From Planctellipticum variicoloris (GTDB lineage Bacteria; Planctomycetota; Planctomycetia; Planctomycetales; Planctomycetaceae), in the NCBI RefSeq assembly GCF_030622045.1, contig NZ_CP130886.1:5526001-5590000 (forward strand): 64,000 nt of DNA, written 5' to 3'. Below the pieces are notes generated by a model, which worked only from the letters and a program-made list of their open reading frames with translations, did no database searches and had not been told where the DNA came from. The position numbers and the translations under genes were made by a program. Positions 33,051 through 43,654 of this stretch are shown in pieces (within the stretch, counting starts at the first letter, position 1; each line of letters begins with the position of its first letter).

Positions 33051-34196
33051 ATGTCCGAAATGAACCTGCAGCGCGGCCTGGAAGACCTCCGGTTCATCCT
33101 CGAACATGCCGCGAAGATCCTGGGCGAGCCGGTTCGCCCCTGCTCGCTCTACTGGGAGCTGTCCAACGCGGTGCAGCAGCGCTGTCGCTTCACGCGCACG
33201 CTCGGCATCGACGGCCTTCCCCCGATCTACACCTTCAACTCAGGGGCCATCGGCCGGACGGTCGACTGCGGCCTCCAGGAAGTCGAAGTCCGCACCGACA
33301 ACGGCATCATTCCCGCGCTTCGGCTTTCCAATCCTTTCGACGGCACCTGCGGCGACACGTTCAACCAGGTCTGGCTGATCCCCGCGCGCGACTATGCCCG
33401 ATTCTATCGCTTCGCCCGCCGGCTTGGCGAAACGACTCTGCAGACCGTCTCGCCCATTATGGATCCCGACGAGCAGAAGCGGCTCTGGGACCACACGATC
33501 GGTTTCCTCGAAACGGGCGAAGCCGCCCTCAAGCGGTTCGGCATCGCCGTCAAACGGGGCGTGCTCCTGATGGGCGATCCCGGCAACGGCAAAACGATGG
33601 CCTGCCGCTGGCTGCAGGCCGAGGCTGCGAGCCGGGGTTACGAATGGCGGAACGTGACCGTCGAGAACTTCGAAGCGCATCGCACGCACGGCTCGGCCAG
33701 CACTTTGTTCGACCTCAGCAGCCCCGGCTTCGTGATGTTCGACGACTTCGACGCCGGTCTCCGTCACCGCGACCAGACTGGCGGTACGTCGCCGGAACAC
33801 AGCCTGTTCCTCGCCGAGCTGGACGGCCTCAAAGTCCGGCACGGCGTCGTGTTTCTGTTCACCTCCAATGCCCGCCTGAGCGAGCTCGATCCCGCCTTCC
33901 GACGTCCCGGCCGGATCGACCAGGTGATCCACTTTCCGCAGCCCGACGCCCAGCTCCGCCGTCGTCTGCTGGTCGAAGCCTGGCCCCGCGAGATCACCGC
34001 CGAGATCCCGCTGGACGAGGTCGTCGCGGCGACCGGCGGCTGCTCGTTCGCCGAGATCGACGAGTTGAAGAAGCTCCTGGTTCTGCGGTATCTCGAAACG
34101 GATGCCTGGGACTGGCCGTGGGTCTGGCAGGAATTCCGGAACCGTCTGGACGAAGCCCGCCACGCGCGTCCGCTCGGTTTCCACGCCGTCGCGTAG
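33051..34196 (+). CDS. AAA-family ATPase
   Basis: 381 residues. The N-terminal ~150 residues form a specific domain (NLQRGLEDLRFILEHAAKIL, YTFNSGAIGRTVDC). The AAA module has Walker A GDPGNGKT (~175-182), Walker B VMFDDFDAG (~228), sensor 1 LFTSN and arginine finger ELDPAFRRPGRID. It is the FtsH/proteasome-like AAA class without a protease. The substrate is unknown. It is not adjacent to the VWA gene but is the only ATPase within 4 kb. The ATG at 33051 gives a normal N-terminus. Confidence 0.8.
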   Translation: MSEMNLQRGLEDLRFILEHAAKILGEPVRPCSLYWELSNAVQQRCRFTRTLGIDGLPPIYTFNSGAIGRTVDCGLQEVEVRTDNGIIPALRLSNPFDGTCGDTFNQVWLIPARDYARFYRFARRLGETTLQTVSPIMDPDEQKRLWDHTIGFLETGEAALKRFGIAVKRGVLLMGDPGNGKTMACRWLQAEAASRGYEWRNVTVENFEAHRTHGSASTLFDLSSPGFVMFDDFDAGLRHRDQTGGTSPEHSLFLAELDGLKVRHGVVFLFTSNARLSELDPAFRRPGRIDQVIHFPQPDAQLRRRLLVEAWPREITAEIPLDEVVAATGGCSFAEIDELKKLLVLRYLETDAWDWPWVWQEFRNRLDEARHARPLGFHAVA

Positions 34197-34319
34197 GGCC
34201 GGGCGCGCGGGGAAATGTCGGGAGGCGTCGAGAGACGAGAGTCTAGAGTCGAGAGCCAGAAGGGGGCGAGCGGGCGGGCGGGGCAGGAGTGTCTTCGCGA
34301 TGCCCCGGTCTGGCTCAGA

Positions 34320-34574
34320 TCACTTGGCACTGGCTTCCGACTGCCGCCGCTGGACCAGTCGGTCCCAGACTTTCCGCCACCATGATCTCTGCACGCTCCG
34401 CAGCCAGGTCTGCGCCTCAACCCATTCGGCCGGCGACAGTTCGGCCATCCAGTTAAGGCTGCCGCAGCGCGGGCAGCAGACGTCCCGCGCCAGGACGGAC
34501 GGCTCGACAATCACCGTCCGCTGACAGGTCCGGCACAACAGGGGCTGACCTTCGGGGGTGCAGGTGGCGGGCAT
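34320..34574 (-). CDS. Small double-CxxC zinc protein
   Basis: 84 residues. Two CxxC knuckles (LLCRTCQRTV and VCCPRCGSLNW) form a probable zinc ribbon, followed by a helical basic tail (WVEAQTWLRSVQRSWWRKVW). No known function. It is convergent with the AAA ATPase gene; the intervening DNA has the odd string gagagtctagagtcgagag. Confidence 0.55.
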   Translation of the reverse strand: MPATCTPEGQPLLCRTCQRTVIVEPSVLARDVCCPRCGSLNWMAELSPAEWVEAQTWLRSVQRSWWRKVWDRLVQRRQSEASAK

Positions 34575-35186
34575 GATCGGGGCTCTGGGAGGAGAAATCG
34601 AGAGGCCTGCTCCGGGAACGGCGGCCGGGGGGGAACGGATCACGGAGCGAAAACGACGACGGCGCCCGCGCGCACGGCGAGCGCTGGCGACGTGGGGAGC
34701 GCGCTTCGAGAGAGGATTCGAAATTCCGTCAGAAGACTCCGGCGAGGCAGCGGGTTGAGGGCTGCTTCGCCGGAGTCGGTGCTGACGGTCCGTGCCGGCC
34801 GGCGTGAGGCCCGGCTGGCGAATAATTAACCGTTCAGGCGTCCGGACTTGCGTCCGGGGGGATGAATGAACTCGGCGCCGAGGCTGTGCGCACAAAGGGT
34901 GCGCGCCCCGGATTCTCCGTGGGGAGAATCCGCCTGTGGGCCCTGACCGGGCCCGGGTGAAGAGGTCGCTCCGGACGCGTGCGGCGAACCGCCAGCGGGT
35001 GCACTCCCTTGACCCCTTCAATAATAGGGGTTTTGTTGCGCGGAATTCACATAAGGGGGGAGTGATGAGTGGCTGGTGGCTAGTGAGGAGGAAGGCGAGG
35101 TGGGGGGGATCGGCGGGGTGGCCCCAAATGCTGGAAGAAACTTGTCCGGTTGACGTCGGATCTGCATGGTCATGGAAGGGCCACAA
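34575..35186. repeat. Hairpin-rich 600-bp intergenic block
   Basis: No gene. Between 34720 and 35000 at least five strong hairpins stand in series: ctccggcgaggcagc / gcttcgccggag, GTCCGGAC-ttgc-GTCCGG (about 34838), TGTGCGCAC / GTGCGCGCC (about 34885), GGATTCTCC-gtgg-GGAGAATCC (34910-34931), and gggccc / gggccc (about 34938). A tggctagtgaggagga motif ends it at 35075-35090. It separates the conserved ATPase region from the lower-GC KAP gene. Confidence 0.6.
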
Positions 35187-37904
35187 TCACTGATCCGATT
35201 CCGCGTCCTTTTCAAGCCATGCCCGGGCTTGCTGGAGAACTTCTTCGCCGCGAATCCAGTCGCGGTCTCCCATGCCAGTGCAGAAGCCTTTGTGCTCGAT
35301 TGGCTGCTCGGAAATCCAGGAGAACGCACGCCGGCAAAGATCGACTCCGAACGCAGGTACGGCCCCGTCCTTTGCAGCCTGAATTCCATTGACGCCCCAG
35401 AATAGAACGATCAAGTGTCCCGTCCATTTCGTCGGGGCCTGCTGTGCTTCTTCGAAAATCGCTTCCGCGAGCTCCCGAATCCATTCATGACCGCTGGAAG
35501 CGAGCCCGGTGATATGCGCGATGGAAGTTCCCGCAATGGAGACTACTCCAGCCAGAGCACTCCACTCCTCTGTCGGCCGCAGATAGTCGATTGGACGTAG
35601 CCTTTCGGAACGCAGCGCGTCGGCAACCGTGGCCTGCACGTGCTTGAGCAGGTCCTCTCGGGCTTTAGCTGAAACCAGCTGATCCTGTCCGATATCTCCT
35701 TTCGCCCATCGGTCGAGGAGGCAAGTCATTACGGCCCAGTCGCAACGGGCATTCTCGATCGACGTCCGCATAATCCACTCGTAAATCTTCGATTCGTCGC
35801 CTTCGGTAAGTGACCGCAATCTCCGTCGAACGATTGCCAACGCCTCGAAACGTCTTGACTCGGCCGACGAAGATTTCAACTCGTTGATGACGTCGTCGGC
35901 CAACTCAAGAGCAGCAGTGACCGGCCAGCCGTCGGTTAGTCGCTTCCATCGGCTGGCAGTACCTTCGTCGCCAACCAGTGCCGCTGCAAGTTCTCGTCTC
36001 AAATTCGGATCGATTTGGCTGTCCTTGTTGAGACGCAGTAGCTCTTGATCGCGGACGGGATTCGGGCCGAGGTCGCGATTGCGGATTCGCCGCCAGTATT
36101 CGTCACCGAAGTCGTGGGACAGCACGCTCTGCGGTCTAATCGCCACGACCGCGTCCCCTTCGCAGTAGTACTCCGGCCTTGATCGAACCTTCTCGCCTTT
36201 CTCATCCATCTCCGGATAGATTCCGATTCCCATAAGTGTCCGAACAAGGGACCACGCGGCCGGCTTAGAGGCTTCGTCTATCGCGACTCGCCTCCAAGCC
36301 TTGCGAATCATTTCGCTCCACGCTCGACTATCATGACTTGTGTGCCTCCCTCGAGGCTCTTTGGCCCGAAACTGGTCGACGTACCAGAATGCCGGTCGAG
36401 CGAAGAGACGGAGCGCGTTCGCGATTACCAAATCGTCAAAGTCGATCTCTCCCGCCAGACGGTCCCAGTCTGCGTTGGTTTCTCGTAGGAGTAGATTCCA
36501 TGCTCGCGGGGTTCTTACTAATTCCTGCAATGCATCGAGCGTGTCGTCAAGAGTCATTCTAAATGCGCGATGAGCGGCCAATTCGACTTCGTTCGGGACA
36601 CGTAGCGTAGGAAGACGCTCTCCGTCGCGGCAGTCGATCACGCCCGTCTGCTCAAAGACCTTCTTCTCGAAGAGCGCGATGTCGTCTTGCAAGGCACTCG
36701 CCGTCAGCGTGGGTACGGTTTCGACAAAGTCGAACAGCTTCTGCGCATCGCGGACGAAATCATTTTCGGGTGAGCCCGCTACGATCACGCTGATGTGATC
36801 GGCGTCGCGCAGGTGATGTATGAGCGCCCACACGGGCTGCAGAGAGCGGTCATCTAGCCCGGTTCGATCGAGATCTTCAATTTCCACGACCAACCTGAGA
36901 TTCAGTTGCCGGATGAGCCGATTCAAGTCGCTGATCATGCGGTCTGGCGACTGGCCAAACTGCGGAACGAGCAGCTGTACGAATTCGAACAATTGCGAGA
37001 GCCACCCAGAGTCGCGAAAGATCGCTCGCCCGTACTTAGCAGGGAGCCGTTTGAACGCGGTGACATCAACACGGGTCCCCAACTCTTCTACCGCCCGTTC
37101 GAGGATGAAGTGGATTACGTCTTCTGAAGTTGGGAAATCCCAGCAGCTCAGTCTGCAGATGACTAGGTTGTCCTCGCCCACAGTGCGAGATCGCGCCATC
37201 GCGAGGATAGACGATTTTCCGCTGCCGTACGGTCCATCGAGAAACAGTGTGAAGTCTGAATCACTGCTTAGATGTGCGGCAACACGATCAACAATCGGCT
37301 TGAAGCCGAATCGGTCATCCGCGTCGCGCTCAACTGGTGCGTCAGAGTCCCACCATGTTTCATTGAGGCTTGGATGACCGCTCGGTTGTCGCGATGTTCT
37401 GGAGGGTAGCGACTGCGCGCGAAAAGTCCGGACCATCAGAACGACGGCGATAGACATAGCGAACATTCCAACGACGAGTGCCAAATCCGTCCACAGAAGG
37501 TCGGCAATGCGGTCCGAAGCCTTGCTGTCGGGCTCCAAGAGAACAAATGTCCCAAAGGCAACCAGGAGCGCGACCCAGACTGATGGATATCGCAAGTTGT
37601 TGCGAAGCCACTCGATTCCTCCAATCGGGGCGTTCTGCAGAGAAATGAAGCTGATTAGTAGCGACATTGCCAAAGCGATGGCGTACTGACAATGAGGCTG
37701 CAGCTTTTCAATGAATTGCAACGCCGGTCCGAACGGCAGGCTCGGATGTAATCGCCAAGCTGCGTGAGCGATGATGCCTGCACCAACTCCCGTAATAAGC
37801 ATGCAGATCCAACGCCGAAGTACGTCAGCTTCGCTCATCGGGTGCAACCACGCTAATGCCCCCGTGAGAAGTTTTCGGATCCAATGCCTAATTACGCGGC
37901 TCAT
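35187..37904 (-). CDS. Membrane-bound KAP-family P-loop NTPase
   Basis: 905 residues. Four transmembrane helices (about 33-50, 74-90, 109-123, 141-158) precede the KAP NTPase domain, with Walker [10 protein letters not shown] (224-232), Walker [13 protein letters not shown] (~318-329) and [12 protein letters not shown] long helical C-terminal region (~480-905) has no known domain. KAP NTPases include the F-plasmid phage-exclusion protein PifA, and many sit in mobile or defence regions. Codon use and GC are lower than in the neighbours, suggesting transfer. ATG 37904 (GAGGGAA upstream) avoids overlap with the divergent gene; the frame is open further but non-conserved. Confidence 0.8.
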   Translation of the reverse strand: MSRVIRHWIRKLLTGALAWLHPMSEADVLRRWICMLITGVGAGIIAHAAWRLHPSLPFGPALQFIEKLQPHCQYAIALAMSLLISFISLQNAPIGGIEWLRNNLRYPSVWVALLVAFGTFVLLEPDSKASDRIADLLWTDLALVVGMFAMSIAVVLMVRTFRAQSLPSRTSRQPSGHPSLNETWWDSDAPVERDADDRFGFKPIVDRVAAHLSSDSDFTLFLDGPYGSGKSSILAMARSRTVGEDNLVICRLSCWDFPTSEDVIHFILERAVEELGTRVDVTAFKRLPAKYGRAIFRDSGWLSQLFEFVQLLVPQFGQSPDRMISDLNRLIRQLNLRLVVEIEDLDRTGLDDRSLQPVWALIHHLRDADHISVIVAGSPENDFVRDAQKLFDFVETVPTLTASALQDDIALFEKKVFEQTGVIDCRDGERLPTLRVPNEVELAAHRAFRMTLDDTLDALQELVRTPRAWNLLLRETNADWDRLAGEIDFDDLVIANALRLFARPAFWYVDQFRAKEPRGRHTSHDSRAWSEMIRKAWRRVAIDEASKPAAWSLVRTLMGIGIYPEMDEKGEKVRSRPEYYCEGDAVVAIRPQSVLSHDFGDEYWRRIRNRDLGPNPVRDQELLRLNKDSQIDPNLRRELAAALVGDEGTASRWKRLTDGWPVTAALELADDVINELKSSSAESRRFEALAIVRRRLRSLTEGDESKIYEWIMRTSIENARCDWAVMTCLLDRWAKGDIGQDQLVSAKAREDLLKHVQATVADALRSERLRPIDYLRPTEEWSALAGVVSIAGTSIAHITGLASSGHEWIRELAEAIFEEAQQAPTKWTGHLIVLFWGVNGIQAAKDGAVPAFGVDLCRRAFSWISEQPIEHKGFCTGMGDRDWIRGEEVLQQARAWLEKDAESDQ

Positions 37905-37998
37905 TACTTCCCTCTTTGGAGTCGAGTTGATTGGTGAGAGTGTATACGATGGACGCCGGTATTTGGATCGCGCGCGGCAGGAAAAGCTGGGATCTGCT

Positions 37999-40338
37999 AT
38001 GACCATACGGCGACTTTGTTTCCGGGCCTTTGAGCAGTTCCTGTTGGTCGCTCTGCTCTTTTGTGCCACTCCTGCTCCCGCCCAGGACCCCCTCCTTGAT
38101 CTCTCCCTCGCCCCACCCTCGATCAACACCGCCCCTGGGCCCGAATATGATGACCGGGTTCGCGTTGGCAATATGATTATCGGGATCGAGCGGACTCCCG
38201 GCGGGCGGCTGTGGGCGTGCTGGGTTGGCAATGGGGACAGCCCCAATGGGTTCTTCATGCTGGCTACCAGCGACGACGGCGGCGCGACGTGGTCGAAGCC
38301 GCGCGTGGTCATCGATCCGACCGATCCGCCGGGCGCTCCCCAGCGGCGGTCGCTTGTCGGCAATCTCTGGACCGATCCCAAGGGGTGCCTCTGGTGCTTC
38401 TTCGATCAGAGCCTGGGCTACTTCGACGGGCGGGCCGGGGACTGGTTCATCCGCTGCGACAACCCCGACGCCGTCGAGCCGACCTGGACCGAGCCGGTCC
38501 GCTTCGCCGACGGCTGCACGCTCAACAAGCCGACGGTGCTGAGCAACGGCGACTGGCTGCTGCCGGTCTCTCTCTGGACCCGCGACCGCATCGGCCCCGC
38601 TTTGCTCAAGGACGCTCACCGCGACCTCGACGGCATCCGCATGGCGAACGTTTTTGCCTCGACCGATGAAGGGCAGACCTGGACCCGTCGGGGCGGCGTC
38701 GCCTTCCCTGGCACCGACTTTGACGAACACATGCTCGTCGAACTCAAGGACGGCCGATTATGGATGCTGGCCCGGACGAAGGGGGGGATCAGCGAAGCGT
38801 TCTCCGCCGACTGTGGCGTGACGTGGGAGACGCCACGGCCTGCTTCGATCCAGAACGTCAGTGCGCGGTTCTTCCTGCGCCGGCTGGCATCGGGGAATCT
38901 GCTGCTGGTCAAGAACGGCCCGCTCGACGTCCGGCTTCCTCGCCGGTCGAGTCTCACGGCGTTTCTGTCGAAGGACGACGGCAAAACGTGGCCGCATCAG
39001 CTTCTGCTGGACGATCGGGCGGAGGTCTCCTATCCCGACGGCATTCAGGCACCCGACGGCACGATCCACATTCTGTACGACTGGAACCGGCACACCGACG
39101 CCGAGATTCTGCTGGCAAAGTTCCGCGAAGAGGACCTTGTCGCCGGCCGGTTCAACTCGCGCGGCGCGAAGCCTCGGATGCTCGTCAACAAGGCGTATGC
39201 ACCCAAGCTACCGCGGGAAATTGTCCCAGATCCAAAGTGGACCGCTCAGGCGGCGGCCGATGCTACGCAGGACCGGACGGCGATTCCGTATGACGGCGTC
39301 TCGCCGAACAAAATGGTCTGCGACACGACGCTTCGCGAGCTTCCCGATGGGTCGTGGGGGCTGTTTCTGCTCGCCGGGGATGACTTTGAACCCTCGCCGA
39401 AGAATTACACCGGCATCACTCGCAGTTTCGATCAAGGAAAGACCTGGTCCAAGCTCGAACCGATGGAGACGGGGCTACCGCGCTCGGGGTTGACGACCGG
39501 GCAGTGCGTGACCGAGGTGATGGTGCGTGACGGCCGCTGCACGGCGTTTCTGTCGACGCACTCGGAGACGTGGGGGCGGGACTGGAAGACCTGGGTTCTG
39601 CACAGCGACGACAATTGCCGGACGTGGTCGCAGCCGGTTCCCGCGCCCGGGCGACTGGCGAACTTCACGTTTCTGCGCAATCACATTGTGACTCGCGACG
39701 GGCGGATCTTGGTGCCGTTCCAGCACTACGTTGGCCCGCCCGAGGGAACTCCGCCCCCGCCGGCGGAGGAGAAACCGTGGCACGGTGCGCTGCGGCATTA
39801 CGTCAGCAATCCCCGCAACGGCGTGCTGATCAGCAGCGATGGCGGGAAGACCTGGAGCGAACACGGGGACGTCCGTTTGACTCCCAACGAGCGCTATCAC
39901 GGCTGGGCCGAGAACAACATTGTCGAATTGAGCGACGGCCGGATTGCGATGATCATCCGAGCTGACGGCCTGGGGGGCGTGCTGTTTTATGCCGAGTCGA
40001 AAGACGGCGGAAAGACCTGGCCGGAGTATGCCCGCGTGACGAAGGTCCCCAATCCCGGCAGCAAGGCGACCCTCTACCCGCTGGGTGGCGACCGGGTGGC
40101 GATGCTGCACAATCCAAACTCAAAGCATCGCAGCCCGCTGGCGTTGTGGGTGAGTTTTGACGGGATGAAGACTTGGCCGTATCAGCGGGTGCTGGCGCCG
40201 GAGTCGGTGGATGGACCGAAGGGGCGGCTGAATTATCCGGACGGCTTTGTCAGCCGGGACGGGAAGTTTCTGCACTTTGCCTTCGACGATAATCGGCATC
40301 GGGCGGTGTATTACGGGGCGAAGTTGCCGGAGAGGTAG
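37999..40338 (+). CDS. Secreted double BNR/sialidase-fold protein
   Basis: 779 residues. A signal peptide ([15 protein letters not shown]) leads to two six-bladed sialidase-type propellers in tandem. At least eight Asp-box motifs S-x-D-x-G-x-T-W are visible: [56 protein letters not shown] and SKDGGKTW. It probably binds or cleaves sialic-acid-like or other acidic glycans outside the cell. Single-propeller exo-sialidases are about half this length, so this is an internal duplication or fusion. The catalytic Arg triad was not mapped. It is divergent from the KAP gene (94 bp). Confidence 0.82.
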   Translation: MTIRRLCFRAFEQFLLVALLFCATPAPAQDPLLDLSLAPPSINTAPGPEYDDRVRVGNMIIGIERTPGGRLWACWVGNGDSPNGFFMLATSDDGGATWSKPRVVIDPTDPPGAPQRRSLVGNLWTDPKGCLWCFFDQSLGYFDGRAGDWFIRCDNPDAVEPTWTEPVRFADGCTLNKPTVLSNGDWLLPVSLWTRDRIGPALLKDAHRDLDGIRMANVFASTDEGQTWTRRGGVAFPGTDFDEHMLVELKDGRLWMLARTKGGISEAFSADCGVTWETPRPASIQNVSARFFLRRLASGNLLLVKNGPLDVRLPRRSSLTAFLSKDDGKTWPHQLLLDDRAEVSYPDGIQAPDGTIHILYDWNRHTDAEILLAKFREEDLVAGRFNSRGAKPRMLVNKAYAPKLPREIVPDPKWTAQAAADATQDRTAIPYDGVSPNKMVCDTTLRELPDGSWGLFLLAGDDFEPSPKNYTGITRSFDQGKTWSKLEPMETGLPRSGLTTGQCVTEVMVRDGRCTAFLSTHSETWGRDWKTWVLHSDDNCRTWSQPVPAPGRLANFTFLRNHIVTRDGRILVPFQHYVGPPEGTPPPPAEEKPWHGALRHYVSNPRNGVLISSDGGKTWSEHGDVRLTPNERYHGWAENNIVELSDGRIAMIIRADGLGGVLFYAESKDGGKTWPEYARVTKVPNPGSKATLYPLGGDRVAMLHNPNSKHRSPLALWVSFDGMKTWPYQRVLAPESVDGPKGRLNYPDGFVSRDGKFLHFAFDDNRHRAVYYGAKLPER

Positions 40339-40396
40339 GGGCGGCGGTGGGGGTCGTTTTCGTCACGTGTATTTCGTCTGGGAAACCCGATGTCAG

Positions 40397-40729
40397 TCAC
40401 GGACGAAGCAGAGCGATGATCGCATCGACAATCTTGCGGAGAGCAGCTTCGTCAAGCGTGGCGACGGATCGCCCGATCAACGACGCGTTCGCCGTAAAGA
40501 GTTTACCGGGACGGGCGAAACTGGAGACCTGCATAGCCCCGTGGGAAAAATCGCTGGTAACCAGAGGTATGGCTTCGGGATCACCGTAAGGATTGCTGGT
40601 GACCTGGCACAGGATCCAGTCGCCTCGTCCAGCGTCCGCCAGTCGGATTGCCGGACGAACTTTCGTGGCCGACAGGTCCGAAAACGGAAATGGAACGAGG
40701 ACTATTTCTCCGGCTGCAGATACGCCCAT
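40397..40729 (-). CDS. PemK/MazF-family endoribonuclease toxin
   Basis: 110 residues. The start AAGEIVLVPFPFSDLSATKV followed by RPAIRLAD, then ILCQVTSNPYGDP and FTANASLIGRSVATLD, is the PemK/MazF barrel. It cleaves mRNA in growth arrest. It overlaps the upstream antitoxin gene by 28 bp, the usual order and coupling for this type II system. Confidence 0.88.
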   Translation of the reverse strand: MGVSAAGEIVLVPFPFSDLSATKVRPAIRLADAGRGDWILCQVTSNPYGDPEAIPLVTSDFSHGAMQVSSFARPGKLFTANASLIGRSVATLDEAALRKIVDAIIALLRP

Positions 40730-40923
40730 GCGGCGTCCTCCTCGGGCCGGTTCCAGTCTTCCGCCAGGGCGGCCTCGCTGAAGAGAGCGGTTTCTGACGA
40801 CATGGGCGCTGGCTCCTCGTCCAGGATCATGACCAGTGCACGACGTGCGCCGGACAGCGGAACCGGTTCGAGCAGCCGCACCACGCCTTCGCTGTCAATC
40901 ACCCCTTCGACGGTTCGAATCAT
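40702..40923 (-). CDS. Antitoxin of the PemK/MazF pair
   Basis: 73 residues. The N-terminus (MIRTVEGVIDSEGVVRLLEP) is a short AbrB/DUF104-like beta domain; the C-terminal half (SETALFSEAALAEDWNRPEE) is the disordered toxin-binding tail. ATG 40923 starts the two-gene operon. No palindromic operator was picked out in the ~50 bp upstream. Confidence 0.8.
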   Translation of the reverse strand: MIRTVEGVIDSEGVVRLLEPVPLSGARRALVMILDEEPAPMSSETALFSEAALAEDWNRPEEDAAWAYLQPEK

Positions 40924-41029
40924 CGGAGCCTTTCTCAGGAAATTGGATGTTGGTCATCGTACAACGTCATGACCGCTTTGTGCGATACGAAGTTGCGGCG
41001 GGTGCGGGATGCGGGTGCAGTTGGCCGTT

Positions 41030-41275
41030 GGAGGTCCACTGGTGCCGCCGTCCGTGCGGCTCTTCGCCCGCCGGGGGCGACGGAGACTGTGGCGTGCCGC
41101 CCGATTCACAAGTTTGCCGTTCCGCCGCCCCATCCGGGGCGGTGGCGCACGGCGGGCGTTTGGTTCCACGGGTTACACTCCGTCCGCCTGTTGGCGGACT
41201 CCGTTTCACCCGTAGCTACAGCCCGTCGCCCGCTTCGGGGCTCAAGACGTGGAACGACAGTTTTTGACGTCCACA
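41030..41275. repeat. Dispersed palindromic repeat cluster, copy 2
   Basis: Occupies most of the 455-bp gap between the antitoxin and the arginine-catabolism gene. The part 41100-41265 matches 11265-11420 in reverse complement. Shared sub-hairpins are CCGCCCC-atcc-GGGGCGG and the gtccgcc ... ggcggac pair, ending in tcgcccgcttcggggctcaa. Confidence 0.75.
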
Positions 41276-41378
41276 GTGCCGATTTGTCGACCACCAGTTC
41301 ACGGCTGCACCCGAAGGCCGCCCATGAAGACAATGGCGGCAACTCCTCCGTCGTTCGATCCTCAGCACTTGGCGCTTC

Positions 41379-43454
41379 TTATCCCAGCAGTTCGCGTGTC
41401 AGCAGGTTCAGGAACAGTCCTACGTCGGTTACGATGCCGACGCTTTCCAGGCTGCCGCGGTCGGCGAGCTTCGTCACGACCGCCGGGTTGATGTCGACGC
41501 AGACGAGCTTCACACCCGCCGGGGTCATGTTTCCCACGCCGATGGAATGGAGCATCGTCGAGAGCATCAGGACCATTTCGCAGCCTTTGAGCGCCTTCGC
41601 ATAGGCAGACTGGGCTTCGACCAGGTCCATCAGCGTGTCGGGGAGGGGGCCGTCGTCGCGGATGGAACCGGCGAGGACGACGTCGACGCCGCTCGTGACG
41701 CAGGCGTGCATCAGGCCGCCGGTGACCAGGCGCTGCTCGACCGCTTGGGCGATGGAGCCCGCCCGGCGGATGCGGTTGATCGTTCGCAGGTGATGCGTGT
41801 GTCCCTCGTGGACTCCCTTGCCACGGGCGAGGTCGACGCCGAGGCTGGTGCCGAACATCTGGCTTTCGAGATCGTGGACCGCCAGGGCATTACCCGACAA
41901 CAGCGCCTGCACATAGCCGGCACGGACCAGCCGTTCAAGGTGCGGACCGCCTCCCGTGTGAATCACCACCGGGCCGCCGACGACGGCGATTCGGCCGCCT
42001 CGTTCGCGAATCTTTTTCATCTCCCAGGCCAGTTCGCGGACGGCGGTTTCCACCCGGCGTTCGCTGCTCGCGGAGCCGGTCATGAAGCCGAAGGCATCCT
42101 GGCCTTCCCGGCCGCGGACCAGCTTCGGCTCGACGCGGACCCCGGCGATGTCGCAGACAACGGGATCTCCCTGTTTCAGGTCGCGGATCAGGGCGCATCG
42201 CACGCCTGACCCGTGGCTGCCGCCGGCGACCAGTACGGCGTCCATCCGCTGTTCCTCCGCCAGCGACCATTCGCCGCGAACGCGGACGCTGGTGGGGTAG
42301 ATCGTCGTGGCGTAGAAGCCTTCGGGGGCGACGCCGTCGGCGGGGGCCGGTTCGAGACGGGCGTCGGCTTCGGGATCGACGGGCTGGGCGCCGAGCGACA
42401 TCAGTTCGCTGAGGACGACCTGCAGCACATCGGGGTCGGCGGCGGTCAGGCGGAGCTGGGCGATGGAATGCTGATCGTGGCGCTGGCCGGGTTCGAACTT
42501 TTCGACGCGGCAGCCGAGTCCCCGGTCGGCGACGAGCGAGACGGCCTGATTGAGCAGACCGGTATCAATGAGATGTCCGCGCAGGACGACTTGCGTGGTC
42601 CGCACGGCACAGGCGGCTTCGCGCTTCGCCGGGACGGAGGGCTGCTGGAGCCGGAGCGTGAGGCATTTCACGCCTCCGCCGGCCTGGAGGAAGCTGGGGA
42701 CGGGGCAGCGGATGACGCGGAGGTTCTGGTTGGCGAGGGCCGCTTCCAGGGCGGGGGTGCAGTCGTTGAGGAGCAGATCGTGGCCGAGCTGCAGGGCGTT
42801 GCAGGCGAACAGTTCGCCGTCGCGCTCGCTGGCTTCGATGCGGTGGTCTGCGGAGATCCGCTGCTGGACGACCTTCCGGCTGGCGTCGTCGAAGGCGCTG
42901 GGGAGCCAGAGGAGCCGGCCGTCGGTGAGGGGGCAGAAGCAGGTGTCGAGGTGGTAGTAGCGCGGGTCGACGAGCCGGAGCGGGACGACTTCGAGCCGGA
43001 GTTCTTCGGCGACGAAGGGGGCCGATTCGAGGCTGGAGCGGACGCCGTGGCCGAGCCAGAGGAGCGGCTGTCCCGGCTGGATGAGGGCGTCGCCTTCGCC
43101 TTCGAAGGGGCGGTCGCCGGGGAGGGTGATGACGCGGAAGCCGGCCGATTCGAGCCAGCGCGAGAAGCGGGGTTCTTCCCCCTGGCGTTCGGCGAAGCGG
43201 AATTGGCTGAGGACGGCGGCGTCTTCGAGGATCAGCCCGGCGTTGGCGGTGAAGACCATGTCGGGCAGGTTGTCATCGAGTGTGGGGGGCGTGATCAATT
43301 CGACGCGAGCCCGGACGCTGATCTCGTGATGCAGCCGCTGCCACTCGGTGCGGGCGCGGCCGAGATCGACCCGCCCCTGCTGGCCTTCCATCCACGGGTT
43401 GATGACGTAATTGACGCCATAGCCGTCGGGCGGACACATCAGAATCCGGTCCAT
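41379..43454 (-). CDS. argZ: Arginine dihydrolase / ornithine cyclodeaminase (ArgZ/AgrE type)
   Basis: 691 residues in two halves. The N-terminal guanidine-modifying domain has ILMCPPDGYGVNYVINPWME, NLPDMVFTANAGL, catalytic His in DPRYYHLDTCFCPL and catalytic Cys in AGGGVKCLTLRL. The C-terminal LOR/SDH-type half (TQVVLRGHLIDTGLLNQAVS; GPVVIHTGGGPHLERLVRAG) is the ornithine cyclodeaminase part. The cyanobacterial homologue converts arginine to ornithine, CO2 and two ammonia, then ornithine to proline. GGAAGGGGA lies just upstream of ATG 43454. Such bifunctional enzymes control nitrogen storage in cyanobacteria; a similar role here is inferred. Confidence 0.85.
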   Translation of the reverse strand: MDRILMCPPDGYGVNYVINPWMEGQQGRVDLGRARTEWQRLHHEISVRARVELITPPTLDDNLPDMVFTANAGLILEDAAVLSQFRFAERQGEEPRFSRWLESAGFRVITLPGDRPFEGEGDALIQPGQPLLWLGHGVRSSLESAPFVAEELRLEVVPLRLVDPRYYHLDTCFCPLTDGRLLWLPSAFDDASRKVVQQRISADHRIEASERDGELFACNALQLGHDLLLNDCTPALEAALANQNLRVIRCPVPSFLQAGGGVKCLTLRLQQPSVPAKREAACAVRTTQVVLRGHLIDTGLLNQAVSLVADRGLGCRVEKFEPGQRHDQHSIAQLRLTAADPDVLQVVLSELMSLGAQPVDPEADARLEPAPADGVAPEGFYATTIYPTSVRVRGEWSLAEEQRMDAVLVAGGSHGSGVRCALIRDLKQGDPVVCDIAGVRVEPKLVRGREGQDAFGFMTGSASSERRVETAVRELAWEMKKIRERGGRIAVVGGPVVIHTGGGPHLERLVRAGYVQALLSGNALAVHDLESQMFGTSLGVDLARGKGVHEGHTHHLRTINRIRRAGSIAQAVEQRLVTGGLMHACVTSGVDVVLAGSIRDDGPLPDTLMDLVEAQSAYAKALKGCEMVLMLSTMLHSIGVGNMTPAGVKLVCVDINPAVVTKLADRGSLESVGIVTDVGLFLNLLTRELLG

Positions 43455-43654
43455 CGCGGTTCCCCTTCCTGCCGGGACGTCCTGTCGCACGAGTCGCGCG
43501 GCGACCGGCGGCGTCTGCAGGAAGTATTCGTCGGGGAACTCGAGATGGCAACTCTCCAGCCACAGAGGGGCTAGTGCTTTATGTTCATATGTTTTATGCT
43601 CGCAGACCGGAGCCGGCCCGTTGGTGGAACAATGACGGATGCAGGGTGGTTGAC

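Noticed and set aside
37905-38381. N-terminal extension of the KAP gene to 38381
   Set aside because: It would overlap the divergent sialidase gene, and its translation is Ser/Arg/Pro-rich without homology-like features; ATG 37904 has a good ribosome site.
42213-43574. Rightward open frame opposite argZ
   Set aside because: Acidic Gly/Glu-rich antisense shadow of a gene with clear catalytic motifs.
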